From: Nosema muscidifuracis
Taxonomy: Eukaryota; Microsporidia; Nosematidae
Assembly (NCBI GenBank): GCA_028335825.1
Contig: JAIOKI010000004.1
Location: 496,001-560,000, forward strand
Direction of reading: 5' to 3'
Length of the DNA stretch: 64,000 nucleotides
Position 1 is the first letter of the stretch; each line of letters begins with the position of its first letter. The notes under the pieces were generated by a model, which saw nothing but the letters and a program-made list of their open reading frames with translations, did not search any database and was not told the origin of the DNA. Below are positions 9,634 through 18,076 of the stretch, piece after piece. Both the position numbers and the translations under genes were made by a program.

Positions 9634-9892
9634 TTAATATAGAATATAATTTTTATTAAATAATTGAGATTTTTTCAATTAGATATTATCATGGAATATT
9701 TTTAAATTAAATATTTTCGAATAATTTTTATTAAATAATTGAGATTTTTTCAATTAAATATTATCATGGAATATTTTATATAATTTTTATTAAATGATTC
9801 TTATGAAATATTTTTTCAATAAAATATTGTCAAATATATAACTATCAAAATATTGTCTTAGAATATTTTACTATAATTCTTATAAAATATTT
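9634..9892. repeat. Two-copy 68-base intergenic repeat
   Basis: A unit beginning taattgagattttttcaatt and containing tattatcatggaatatttt occurs at about 9661 and again at about 9729, with decayed partial copies to about 9870. It lies between the convergent tails of BMS1 and the small 9.9 kb gene. No gene is seen. Confidence 0.65.
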
Positions 9893-10126
9893 TTAATTAT
9901 GTTTTTTATAATTTTTCAAATAAATGTCTAATTTTGATTCAAATTCTTTAAGCTTATCAAGGAGTTTTTTCTCAACTTCTGTATCATTATTTAAGTATTC
10001 ATAAATCTTTTCTATATTTTGATTATCTGATTGTGTTATTTCTATAGAAGATTTTTCTTCATCTTCTAGATTAAAACTAGGAAGATTGCTTAATTCAGGA
10101 AATTCTAAGGAAAAATCATCTGCCAT
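9893..10126 (-). CDS. Small acidic coiled-coil protein, unknown
   Basis: The predicted protein has 77 residues: an acidic, Phe/Leu-rich N-terminus (ADDFSLEFPELSNLPSFNL) and a charged helix in the C-terminal half (about 38-75) with heptad-like spacing. The start is supported by a CCCC motif (acccettaag-like: acccc, five bases, then ATG). It is divergent from the CAP-Gly gene across 132 bases. I do not recognise the family. The layout, an acidic peptide followed by a helix, resembles small subunits of larger complexes, but that is only an impression. Confidence 0.65.
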   Translation of the reverse strand: MADDFSLEFPELSNLPSFNLEDEEKSSIEITQSDNQNIEKIYEYLNNDTEVEKKLLDKLKEFESKLDIYLKNYKKHN

Positions 10127-10258
10127 TCTTAAGGGGTATTTTATACAGTTACAAATTATTAAATATTTTTTAACAGTTAATAATCCAATAAGATTTATAA
10201 GTTTTGAATAAATGTCTTAATTGTTTATTGGTCTATCATTCTAAATTAGAACCCCATT

Positions 10259-10966
10259 ATGATTAAAATTGGAAGTAAAATAAGATTAAATAATAAACTA
10301 AATGGAACTGTAAAATATGTAGGAGATTTACATAATAAGAAAGGTAAATGGATAGGACTAGAATTAGATGATTCTAAAGGTAAAAATGATGGAACAGTTG
10401 ATGGTAAAAAATATTTTGATTGTAAAAAAAAACATGGAATGTTTATCAGAGAAGAAGTTTTAAATTCAAAGATACATAAACTTAGCATAAATGATGAAGA
10501 AAAAAAATTTGATAAAATTGAGGATATAAATTACGAATATGAAAATGGAGTACAAAATATTATTAAAGAAAGTTTATACACATCAAAGATAAAAAAATTA
10601 AAAAAAGAATTAGAAGATCTTAAAATTGTAAACAAAAAGACTGTAGAAGATTTACAAAAAGAAAATGATATTTTAAGTAAAAAAATAGAAGAACATACAA
10701 ATAGAACTAATAAATATAAAATGATTAATAGAAAAATAATTGAAAATGTTGAAAGTTTTCAAAAAGAAGCCAAAAATATTTTTGATGAAATAACTGAAAA
10801 GATGAAAACTTTTAAGACTCCAAAAACTAAAATAATTAATAATGAATCAGAGTATTTAAAATTATGTGAAACATTTAAAAATATTATTTTATCTTCTATT
10901 GATAATAATCCTGAAGAATTAGAAAAGAATTTAGAAGTCTATAATGAAATATTAAAAAATAATTAA
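10259..10966 (+). CDS. CAP-Gly domain coiled-coil protein (Bik1/CLIP or p150-glued-like)
   Basis: The N-terminal 70 residues form a CAP-Gly domain: GTVKYVGDLHNKKGKWIGLEL, GKNDGTVDG and KYFDCKKKHGMFIR, including the GKNDG loop that binds the EEY/F tails of tubulin and EB proteins. Residues about 100-165 and 190-235 are predicted coiled coil. N-terminal CAP-Gly followed by coiled coil suits a microtubule plus-end factor (Bik1/CLIP-170) or a short dynactin p150-like protein. TBCE (leucine-rich repeats) and TBCB (C-terminal CAP-Gly) do not fit. The start has accccattATG. The last codons (about 10889-10934) are copied downstream of the stop at about 10992-11035. Confidence 0.85.
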   Translation: MIKIGSKIRLNNKLNGTVKYVGDLHNKKGKWIGLELDDSKGKNDGTVDGKKYFDCKKKHGMFIREEVLNSKIHKLSINDEEKKFDKIEDINYEYENGVQNIIKESLYTSKIKKLKKELEDLKIVNKKTVEDLQKENDILSKKIEEHTNRTNKYKMINRKIIENVESFQKEAKNIFDEITEKMKTFKTPKTKIINNESEYLKLCETFKNIILSSIDNNPEELEKNLEVYNEILKNN

Positions 10967-11236
10967 GAAGATATAATGAAGAATAAATTGATTTTATCTT
11001 CTATTGATAATAATCCTGAGGAATTAGAAAAATAAATTGAATATAAACGAATTTGAATATATTTAATATAGCCATATAATAAATATAAATTGAATCTTCC
11101 TAATTGAATATAATAAAAGAATAAATTAAATATAACCATATAATAAATATAAATTGAATCTTCCTAATTGAATATAAAAAAATAATATAAATAACCAATT
11201 TAAATTTTAAGTTTTTAACTTAAAATATAATTATAA
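10967..11236. repeat. Duplicated gene tail and short tandem repeat
   Basis: Immediately after the CAP-Gly stop, about 44 bases repeat the coding sequence for ILSSIDNNPEELEK (words tcttctattgataataatcc and gaattagaaaa), followed by a stop. Two copies of a unit containing ataataaatataaattgaat and cttcctaattgaatata follow (about 11078 and 11142). It lies between convergent genes. Confidence 0.8.
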
Positions 11237-11821
11237 TTAATTTACTTGTTTTCTTCCACGTTTCCTAACTAATTCAAGTCTCGTCATAACTTCTTCTGTG
11301 TTTTCTTTGCTTACATACCCAGAATAAAATGATTCAATATATTTTAAATCGTGAGCACATTTTATAGACTTTTCGAATACGTAAAGATCGACAGCTTTAT
11401 CTTCAGCTTTACTAGATATAAAAGATAATCCAAAGTCAATGATATAAACCTTATCTTTATAAATAAAATTAGAAGTAGTTAAATCTCCATGTATAATATT
11501 ATTTGTATGAAGAGTATTTACAAGTGTACCTATCTCGTAAAATATATTTTCAAGATTATTATTTGAGTCAGTAATTTCTTTAACAGTTTTACCATCGATA
11601 TATTCCATTTGAATTATATTTCCTTCACAAAATTTAAAAGAAGGAGTTGGTATTCCTAATGAATTTAGTTTTTTCATAATAGTACATTCTTTCTTAGTTC
11701 TTTGTTTAGTTATTTTTGTATCAAGTTCAGGTATTCTATATTTTTTACTAAGTCTTTCTTTAAAAAGAATTCCTTCTTTAATATAAATTACTGATTCTGC
11801 ACCGCGAAACAATATTTTCAT
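11237..11821 (-). CDS. BUD32: KEOPS-complex kinase/ATPase BUD32 (PRPK)
   Basis: This is a small atypical kinase of 194 residues, a usual Bud32 length. Signatures seen are FRGAESVIY near the N-terminus (Bud32 form of the glycine loop), KERLSKKYRIPELD, the catalytic HGDLTTSNF (typical of Bud32, replacing HRD), IDFGLSF (DFG) and the basic tail RLELVRKRGRKQ. Bud32 with Kae1 forms the KEOPS core needed for t6A at position 37 of ANN-decoding tRNAs. The upstream motif is taccccttataATG. It follows the exosome-subunit gene on the same strand after only 30 bases. Confidence 0.92.
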   Translation of the reverse strand: MKILFRGAESVIYIKEGILFKERLSKKYRIPELDTKITKQRTKKECTIMKKLNSLGIPTPSFKFCEGNIIQMEYIDGKTVKEITDSNNNLENIFYEIGTLVNTLHTNNIIHGDLTTSNFIYKDKVYIIDFGLSFISSKAEDKAVDLYVFEKSIKCAHDLKYIESFYSGYVSKENTEEVMTRLELVRKRGRKQVN

Positions 11822-11851
11822 TATAAGGGGTAAAATAAAATAAAAATTAAT

Positions 11852-12478
11852 TTATTTTACAGACTTGGAGGTTATTTCCAGTATTTGATAAATATCATCT
11901 ATTTCATTTTCTTTACCAATCTTCTCAATATAAATATATTCATTTTTAGATTTAGTAGCTACAAGATAGTACCAGTCTTTTTCAAGATCTTCTAATTCTA
12001 TAGGATCTCTAATAAATATATCATCAATGGCTATGAAGTAATAACAAGAAGGAAGAAAGTTTACTGAAATATTTATATCTTTAAGTAAGTAATTAATTAA
12101 ATCTACAGATGGTTCATAACAATTTCCATCTAAATTTAATATTCTTAGCTCTATATACAAACTTAATACTTTCTTGTTATATTTTATACAGAGACTTTCT
12201 AAATCTATAGATTTCTGATTAATATATACTTTATAAAGAAAGTTATTTAATCTATCACATCTTTTATTATTAGAAAAACAGTTTATATTAACAATCCCTT
12301 CATTTGGTTTATCTATAAAAGGCTTGACTTCTGATATATTATAAAGACCAATTATTTGTGTTTGACCGTGGTTTAAAAAATAAAAATTCTCCATTTTTTT
12401 TATTTCTGAAGTTCTAGCATCTAAAAAATCTCTGTTATCAAAACGAGAATAATTTTGTAAAAGATCTTTAACAATCAT
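11852..12478 (-). CDS. Exosome core RNase PH-like subunit (Rrp42/Rrp43/Rrp45 type)
   Basis: The order of weak motifs matches eukaryotic exosome RNase PH subunits of the Rrp41/42 fold: RFDNRDFLDAR (D-x-R start), GQTQIIGLYNISEVKPF (the G-N/Q-T strand), EGIVNINCF, then SIDLESLCI and LYIELRILNLDGNCYE, equivalent to the LDxxxLCI and DGN segments of Rrp42/43/45. The last helices are short: 208 residues against roughly 265-305 in yeast. These subunits form the catalytically inert six-membered ring that threads RNA to Rrp44/Rrp6. I cannot decide which of the three it is; the LY-x-x-x-R-I-L version of the DGN strand leans to Rrp42/43. The start has caccccaaATG. Confidence 0.72.
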   Translation of the reverse strand: MIVKDLLQNYSRFDNRDFLDARTSEIKKMENFYFLNHGQTQIIGLYNISEVKPFIDKPNEGIVNINCFSNNKRCDRLNNFLYKVYINQKSIDLESLCIKYNKKVLSLYIELRILNLDGNCYEPSVDLINYLLKDINISVNFLPSCYYFIAIDDIFIRDPIELEDLEKDWYYLVATKSKNEYIYIEKIGKENEIDDIYQILEITSKSVK

Positions 12479-12764
12479 TTGGGGTGAAAGATAAGAAAAG
12501 TTGTAAATTGAGTAAAAAGATATTTATTATCATTATAAATTAAGTAAAAAGATATTTATTATTATTGTAAATTATCTATAATATATTAAATATCATTGTA
12601 AACTATTTATAGTATATTAAATACCATTGTAAACTATTATAATATAATATTTAAAAATTTTATCATGATGATTATTCTTTTTTAACTACAAATAGAATGA
12701 AAAAATAATCTAAAAATTAAAGTAAAGATTTTATTTTTAAATAAAAAACTTTTTATAAATTAAT

Positions 12765-13442
12765 TTATTTTTTATATTTTTTTTTTGATTTAGATTTTGT
12801 ATTCTTAGTAGATCTATCTCTTCTATTAGTCTCTGATACATAATTCTGTAATACAAGATACTGCTTAGTATTTTTGGTATTAGGTTTCTCAATTTGTATA
12901 CCTCCAAAAAATCCTGCACGCATAGCTTCATTTTTAAGTAATTCAATATCTTTTTTGTTTTTAAGATAAAACTGTAAAACACATTTAGCATTAGCTTTAC
13001 ATACAGAATATAAACTTGTAAAAAACGTACGAATTCTTTTTTTAGGGACATGAGATGAATCGTAACTTTGAAAAAGCCATTGCACTGCACTGACACTAAT
13101 AACTCCATCAAAAATACCAGGTTTAAAACATAGACCTTCACCAATATCTCCTCTGAATTGATCTATACTCTCATTTTTATCTTTACATATTTCTAACATC
13201 CCCTTTGAAATATCAACACCTATCCAGTCTATATTATTTTCAGATAATACACTTCCACTTATCCCTGTACCACATCCTATATCAAGAATGAGACCTCTTT
13301 CTTCTAGTTCAAGAAGATCAAAACATTTACGTGCTATTTCTTTTTGAATTTCTTGTATACGACTGTTGTTATCATATTTCATTGCATTTTCTTTATCATA
13401 AAAACATTCTGCTGGTCCACTAAGTTCTGGAATTTTACCCAT
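12765..13442 (-). CDS. BUD23: 18S rRNA (guanine-N7) methyltransferase BUD23
   Basis: The protein starts with the Bud23 head (PELSGPAECFYDKENAMKY). Then come the SAM-binding motif I LILDIGCGTGISGSVL, motif II IGVDIS, FDGVISVSAVQWL (family signature VSAVQWL), RIRTFFTSLY, CVLQFYLKN and GFFGGIQIE, and a Lys/Arg-rich nuclear or nucleolar tail. With Trm112 it methylates the conserved G of helix 43/44 in 18S rRNA and helps 40S export. It is 225 residues (yeast 275). No CCC motif precedes the ATG (context tatcctaatacatcATG); instead the start region is tandemly copied upstream (13429-13695). Confidence 0.93.
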   Translation of the reverse strand: MGKIPELSGPAECFYDKENAMKYDNNSRIQEIQKEIARKCFDLLELEERGLILDIGCGTGISGSVLSENNIDWIGVDISKGMLEICKDKNESIDQFRGDIGEGLCFKPGIFDGVISVSAVQWLFQSYDSSHVPKKRIRTFFTSLYSVCKANAKCVLQFYLKNKKDIELLKNEAMRAGFFGGIQIEKPNTKNTKQYLVLQNYVSETNRRDRSTKNTKSKSKKKYKK

Positions 13443-13695
13443 GATGTATTAGGATAAAAAAAATTCTTTTTGTCAATATGATAATTCTTTAACGAAAATT
13501 TTACAAAGTTATGGAATTTTACCCATGATGTATTAGGATAAAAAAATGTATTTCTTTTGTCAATATGATGATTTTTTAACGAAAATTTTACAAAGCTATG
13601 GAATTTTACCAATGTTGATTTAGAATAAAAAAATTCTTTTTGTCAATATGATGATTCTTTAACGAAAATTTTACAAAGCTATGGAATTTCACACA
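13429..13695 (-). repeat. Tandem repeat of the BUD23 start region
   Basis: A unit of about 84 bases holding the BUD23 start codon, its first four codons and the 5' flank is repeated: the word ggaattt begins at 13429, 13513, 13600 and 13683 (periods 84, 87, 83). The left copy is the native start. The second copy keeps ATG GGT AAA ATT followed by CCA TAA. The third has ATT in place of ATG. The fourth is partial, with ATG TGT GAA ATT CCA TAG. The array fills the whole gap to RIX7. Confidence 0.9.
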
Positions 13696-13726
13696 TGGTA
13701 CATCAAAATTAAAAAAAATAAATTAT

Positions 13727-15250
13727 TTAATTTTCTTTTCGTGTATTTTTATATTTGTTAATAGCATCTTCAATATTTTGTTTGGTAATCATAATATAAT
13801 TATTTTCAAAATTACTTTTTAAACACATCATTCCTGCCTCCTTTACTATACCAGATATCTCAGCACCACTGAGTCCTTCAAGAGGTAAATCAGAAATATC
13901 AAATTCTTCTATAGGAATATTTCTAATACATTTTTTAAATATATCTATGCATCCATCTTGTGATGGTAAAGGAACTTCAATTATTTTATCAAATCTTCCA
14001 GGTCTAAGAAGAGCTTTATCCAAACTATCAATTCTATTTGTAGCTCCTATTATATAAACTTCTCCACGATCTTCAAGTCCATCTAATAAAGTTAATATCT
14101 GATTAACTATACGGTTATTAAATTCGTTACTATTTCTTTTTTGACAAATTGAATCTATTTCGTCAAAAAATATTACACAAGGCTGAAGATGTTTAGCACG
14201 ACCAAATAAACTCCTTAATTCTTTTTCTGAATCACCAACGAACTTGCTAATAAGTTCTGGTCCTCTGACACTTATAAAATTACAATGACTCATATTAGAC
14301 ACGGCTTTTGCTAGCAATGTCTTACCACAACCCGGTGGTCCATACATTAATACACCACTAGGTTTTGTTATACCAAGTCTTTGAAATTTCTCTGGAAATT
14401 TTGATGGATAAATTATGCTCATTTGTAATTCTTCTTTTACGTTGTACAAAGCCCCAATATTATCGAAAGTAATACAATTATCCATTTTTTTAATATTTTT
14501 TATACTTCTCTCGAAATCTGAAAAAATCAATGATGTTCTATTTTCTGATATTGCTACACTAGCAGCTATTTTAAATATTTTTTTTATATCTCTAGGTGTA
14601 CAACCTGGTGTCATTTTTGCAATTACAAGCCAGTCATCAATATTATGACTTAAATTCTTTGCAAAGAAATTACAAATTTCAGCTCTTTCTTTCATATTCG
14701 GTATTTTTATAAGAAGTTCGTTATCAAATCTTTTTAAAGATTCAGGAAGCTGTGCTTGATTTTCACATACACCTATAACAACAGATTTTCCTCTGTAATT
14801 ATTCAGACATTCTGATATTTGTTTGATAACTTTTGAATCATCTTCCACATTTATATCATTTAAATTATCTAATAAAATTATTGATAAATCATTCAAATCT
14901 CCTTTTCTAAAAGTCTCTCTTACTTCTTTTTCATCAGCATAGTTTCCATTTACAATTGGTATTTTAAATTCTTGACTAATACTATTTATAAGAAAACTCT
15001 TTCCTACACCACTAGCTCCGTGTATAAGTAAAGTAAGTGGTGGATTTATTCCAATCTTATAGTATTCTTCTTTTTTTATTAATGGATTGTGTATATAATC
15101 AATAATATGTTTCTTGAGATAATCTACTCCACCTAATTCAGAAAATGGTGGGATGTGACTACTAAGTTTTAAATTATTGTTTAGACTTGTGGCTAAGCAT
15201 TTATCTCTTAGCATTGAACTTATATTATTCCGATTATTATTTTTATTCAT
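13727..15250 (-). CDS. RIX7: AAA ATPase RIX7 (NVL), 60S pre-ribosome remodelling
   Basis: Tandem AAA modules are visible. D1 has Walker A GASGVGKS (78-85). D2 has GPPGCGKT (303-310), Walker B VIFFDEID (358-365) and the second region of homology through GATNR and LRPGRFD. IGALYNVKEELQMSIIYP and GPELISKFVGDSE are the Rix7/NVL rather than Cdc48 versions of D2. D1 Walker B reads IILLDNLND (123-131), with Asn where the catalytic Glu is expected, so D1 may bind but not hydrolyse ATP. At 507 residues it lacks most of the N-terminal NVL domain (yeast 837). Rix7 removes Nsa1 from nucleolar pre-60S particles. The start has taacccacaaATG. Confidence 0.87.
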   Translation of the reverse strand: MNKNNNRNNISSMLRDKCLATSLNNNLKLSSHIPPFSELGGVDYLKKHIIDYIHNPLIKKEEYYKIGINPPLTLLIHGASGVGKSFLINSISQEFKIPIVNGNYADEKEVRETFRKGDLNDLSIILLDNLNDINVEDDSKVIKQISECLNNYRGKSVVIGVCENQAQLPESLKRFDNELLIKIPNMKERAEICNFFAKNLSHNIDDWLVIAKMTPGCTPRDIKKIFKIAASVAISENRTSLIFSDFERSIKNIKKMDNCITFDNIGALYNVKEELQMSIIYPSKFPEKFQRLGITKPSGVLMYGPPGCGKTLLAKAVSNMSHCNFISVRGPELISKFVGDSEKELRSLFGRAKHLQPCVIFFDEIDSICQKRNSNEFNNRIVNQILTLLDGLEDRGEVYIIGATNRIDSLDKALLRPGRFDKIIEVPLPSQDGCIDIFKKCIRNIPIEEFDISDLPLEGLSGAEISGIVKEAGMMCLKSNFENNYIMITKQNIEDAINKYKNTRKEN

Positions 15251-15563
15251 TTGTGGGTTATAAAAAAATTAACTGAAAATATTTAAAAATTGGATATTTT
15301 TTTATATAAATAAGAAATTCAGATATATTTTATATAAATAAGAAATTCAATACTGTTTCAATACTGTTTATATAAATAAGAAATTCAATACTGTTTATAA
15401 CAATTTCTTATATTATTTTATCTAATTACGAAATTCAGAGATATTTTATAAAAATTTTTATATATTTTATATATAATAAGAAATTCAATGATATTTTATT
15501 TGGAAATTCTAAAGAACTCATTAAATTCTTCTTGATATCTTTTTTTTAATTTTTTTATCCTAA
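15251..15563. repeat. Intergenic repeat between divergent RIX7 and TyrRS-like genes
   Basis: Four to five degenerate copies of a unit with tataaataagaaattca, some followed by atactgttt, occupy about 15300-15500. The RIX7 accc motif and the TyrRS-like tatcctaaATG flank it. No gene is seen inside. Confidence 0.7.
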
Positions 15564-16517
15564 ATGTCTTTAGAACTTGACAAACTTAGTGAACTTGAAA
15601 TTTCTAAAAGAGAATCTCCTAATAAAGATTTAAAATCTATTGGTTGGTTGTATAAAGTAAATGGATTACCAAATTTAGGTCACTTTTCCGGTATATTAAA
15701 AATATCTAAACTAGCTTGTAAACCAGAAACTAAGATTAAGATATTACTTGATGATTCAGACTACAAGATTAAAACTAATACAAGTAAAATAGATGAACAA
15801 TGTATTGTAATATCAGATATATTAAAAAATATATTTAAGAAACTTGGATTAGTTAATGTAGAAATATTTAGATCGTCTAAGCTAAGAAGTTCTGAATCTT
15901 ATGTAAACGATTTTTATAAATTAATATCAGTGACAGGTGAAAATGAAGCATTAGAAGTACTTGAGAAACAAGATGATGTAAAAATGGCTGATCTACTAAA
16001 ACCAGTTATAAAAATTTTAGATTCATTTTTGCTTAGTGTAGATGTTATTGTACATGATAATAAAAAATTTTATGAATTGGGAAATAGAATATTATCACTG
16101 ATTAAGTATAAAGAACTTATTAACATAACTAATAGTTCTATATTAAATTCAAAAAATGAAATAATGAGTCATGATGATAAAACACTCAATATTAATGTAT
16201 TTGATACTGAAAAGAATATTGAAAAAAAGATTAACAAATACTTTTGTGAAGAAGGAAACATAAAATGCAATATTTTGGGAATATTTGAGCATATTATTTT
16301 TCCTTACTACCATATAACAGAATCTGAAGTTAGAATCGTTACTAAAAGTGGGGATATGTTGAATTTTGAAAAATATTCTGATCTTGAGAATATGTTTCTT
16401 AGTAAAGAATTTCATCCTGGCGATCTTAAAAATGGATGTGCACGTTTGATTTGTGAAATGTTTAGATCGCTCGTAGATGAAAATGAAAAAAAGAAGATCG
16501 AATTGATTTTTAAATAA
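15564..16517 (+). CDS. Tyrosyl-tRNA synthetase-like protein with degraded catalytic motifs
   Basis: The fold is eukaryotic/archaeal TyrRS: the C-terminal catalytic-core end reads KKINKYFCEEGNI, then HIIFPYY, the lysine-strand region, and FHPGDLKNG (residues about 283-291). The latter is almost identical to the VHPGDLKNS block of human TyrRS. The catalytic motifs are altered. The HIGH region is PNLGHFSG (36-43), the Asp/His strand is LLDDSDYKIK rather than LFADLHAYLD, the GGIDQRK tyrosine-site block is VHDNKKFYE (163-171), and KMSSS is EIMSHDD (199-205). It is therefore probably a non-catalytic paralogue or a very divergent enzyme. Length (317) matches a core without the EMAP-II tail. The start has tatcctaaATG. 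A canonical TyrRS should exist elsewhere in the genome if this one is inactive. Confidence 0.78.
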   Translation: MSLELDKLSELEISKRESPNKDLKSIGWLYKVNGLPNLGHFSGILKISKLACKPETKIKILLDDSDYKIKTNTSKIDEQCIVISDILKNIFKKLGLVNVEIFRSSKLRSSESYVNDFYKLISVTGENEALEVLEKQDDVKMADLLKPVIKILDSFLLSVDVIVHDNKKFYELGNRILSLIKYKELINITNSSILNSKNEIMSHDDKTLNINVFDTEKNIEKKINKYFCEEGNIKCNILGIFEHIIFPYYHITESEVRIVTKSGDMLNFEKYSDLENMFLSKEFHPGDLKNGCARLICEMFRSLVDENEKKKIELIFK

Positions 16518-17099
16518 AATTTATTAAATGAAGTGTTATCTTGTTTTTTAAAAAAAAAATATTGGTAGATAAATTTTTTACTTAAAAATATTGACCAGAA
16601 ATTAGAAATCTTCAATTTAAATACCTTTTAGAGTATAAAATATTTAATGATTGCTGATTTTAATCAAATAGTCCAAAATTGTAAAAAAATTTTTTAATAA
16701 TAATTAATATATTTTGAATACTGTTGTAAAAATTCAACTATCACTTATTGAACTAAGAAGTGTTTTTGATTGGTGTATTAACCGTGAATACGTTATACCT
16801 GACGTTTGTTAGATTCATAATCTTTATGGCTTTGACTTTAAGTAATTAAAGTAAAGATCTTTTCCTCTATAAATTGAGTCTTAAAAGTATGCTGAAGTAT
16901 AAAGCACAATATTGGTGTTTTATTTTATCATTAAATTTTTTGTTGGGCTGGTGATTTTTTTGATAAACATTGTTATTATAAAACTGTATATTTTTTAAAA
17001 ATTATTATAAAAATATAGACTTCTATTATTTTTTTAAGTACCGTTTAACTTTTCAATATTTAAAAAATTGAAATTCATACTTAAAATAAGATAATTTAT
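16518..17099. other. Intergenic region with a higher-complexity, possibly structured segment
   Basis: The flanks are AT-rich, but about 16725-16905 has more balanced composition than other intergenic DNA here and several small hairpins: gtatt/aatac around aaccgtg, gatt/aatc around cat, and acttat/aagt-type pairs. The 5-bp stem with a 7-base loop recalls an anticodon arm, but T33 and a recognisable B box are absent, so I do not call a tRNA. It could be a small structural RNA or a decayed gene. Confidence 0.25.
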
Positions 17100-17537
17100 T
17101 TAAAGAAGTCCTGTAGATCCAAATCCAGCTTCACCTCTAGTTGAATCTTCTAAACTATTCACCTCTTTAATTTCATAAACACAAGTCTCGATAAGTACCA
17201 TCTGAGCTATTCTTGATCCAGCTTCAAACTCAAAAGGTTTATTACTATTATTAAGTATTTTGACTACAAGTTCTTCTTTACTATCAGGAAATACTTTTGA
17301 ATTAATAATTTCTAAACCATTTTTAACTGCCAATCCTGATCTACCAAAAACAATACCAATAGTTCCTTTAGGTATAGAAAAAATCAATCCTGTTTTTACT
17401 TCTAAAATTTCTTTTGGGTTTATTTTTCCGCTCTCAAGTGCGCTTAAATCATAACCAGCAGCTCCTTTACTGTGTCTGATTGGTATCTTTGCATCTTTAT
17501 CAAGTTTAGTAATCTTAAGAATTTGAGAAGAAGTCAT
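17100..17537 (-). CDS. DUT1: dUTP diphosphatase (dUTPase) family, atypical motif III
   Basis: This 145-residue trimeric-type dUTPase has motif I GAAGYDLSA (25-33), motif II GRSGLA (65-70), motif IV GSRIAQM (107-113) and the P-loop-like motif V RGEAGFGSTG (134-143). Motif III (about 74-90) is unusual. Where the family has GVIDxDYRG, this protein has KVFPDSKEE, so the catalytic Asp, the uracil-stacking Tyr and the Arg are not in place by simple alignment. The canonical enzyme hydrolyses dUTP to dUMP and PPi, protecting DNA from uracil and feeding thymidylate synthesis. The start has caaccctcaATG. It is convergent with the TyrRS-like gene. Confidence 0.85.
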   Translation of the reverse strand: MTSSQILKITKLDKDAKIPIRHSKGAAGYDLSALESGKINPKEILEVKTGLIFSIPKGTIGIVFGRSGLAVKNGLEIINSKVFPDSKEELVVKILNNSNKPFEFEAGSRIAQMVLIETCVYEIKEVNSLEDSTRGEAGFGSTGLL

Positions 17538-18076
17538 TGAGGGTTGAAAAGGAGAAATATTTGTTAAATTTAATGATCTTGATTTTAAATCTAAAAGAAA
17601 TTATTGATTAATAATTTATAGTCTAAATATAAATATTAATATAAAATTTTTGAATTGTAAAATAAATATTTATTTTTAAATATGAATCATAGAACTTTCT
17701 AATCTTACATTATAAATTAGACATTGATTATTAATTATTTATCTAATATAAATACTTCTATTTAATCCTTCCCATATTAAGTGATTGATAATTATTAAAT
17801 CTTTGCAATATTAAACTATTGATTACTAATTATAAAATCTTTCCTATATTAAACTATTGATTACTAATTATTAAATCTTTCCTATATTAAACTATTGATT
17901 ACTAATTATAAAATCTTTGCAACATTAAGTAATTACTAATTATTTATCTAATATAAATACTTCTAAAAAATCTCTGCAATATTAAGAATTATTGATTTTA
18001 CTAATTTATCGTTAAATATAAATCGTTTCTAAGAAAAGATATTATTGAATAAAGAAAATATTTAAAATATCCCTCA
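17538..18076. repeat. Tandem repeat (~40 bases) between divergent DUT1 and ELP2
   Basis: A unit of about 40 bases containing attgattactaattat and aaatctttcctatattaaac is repeated four to five times (about 17750-17960), with more degenerate copies on both sides. Start-proximal motifs of the two genes (accct; tccct) lie at the edges. No gene is seen. Confidence 0.75.

Noticed and set aside
13379-13612. 77-codon frame across the BUD23 start repeats
   Set aside because: It follows the tandem repeat and overlaps the real BUD23 start in another frame.
16778-16810. Anticodon-arm-like hairpin, possible tRNA
   Set aside because: The loop lacks T33 and there is no matching T-arm (GTTCRANNC) or D-arm at the right distance.
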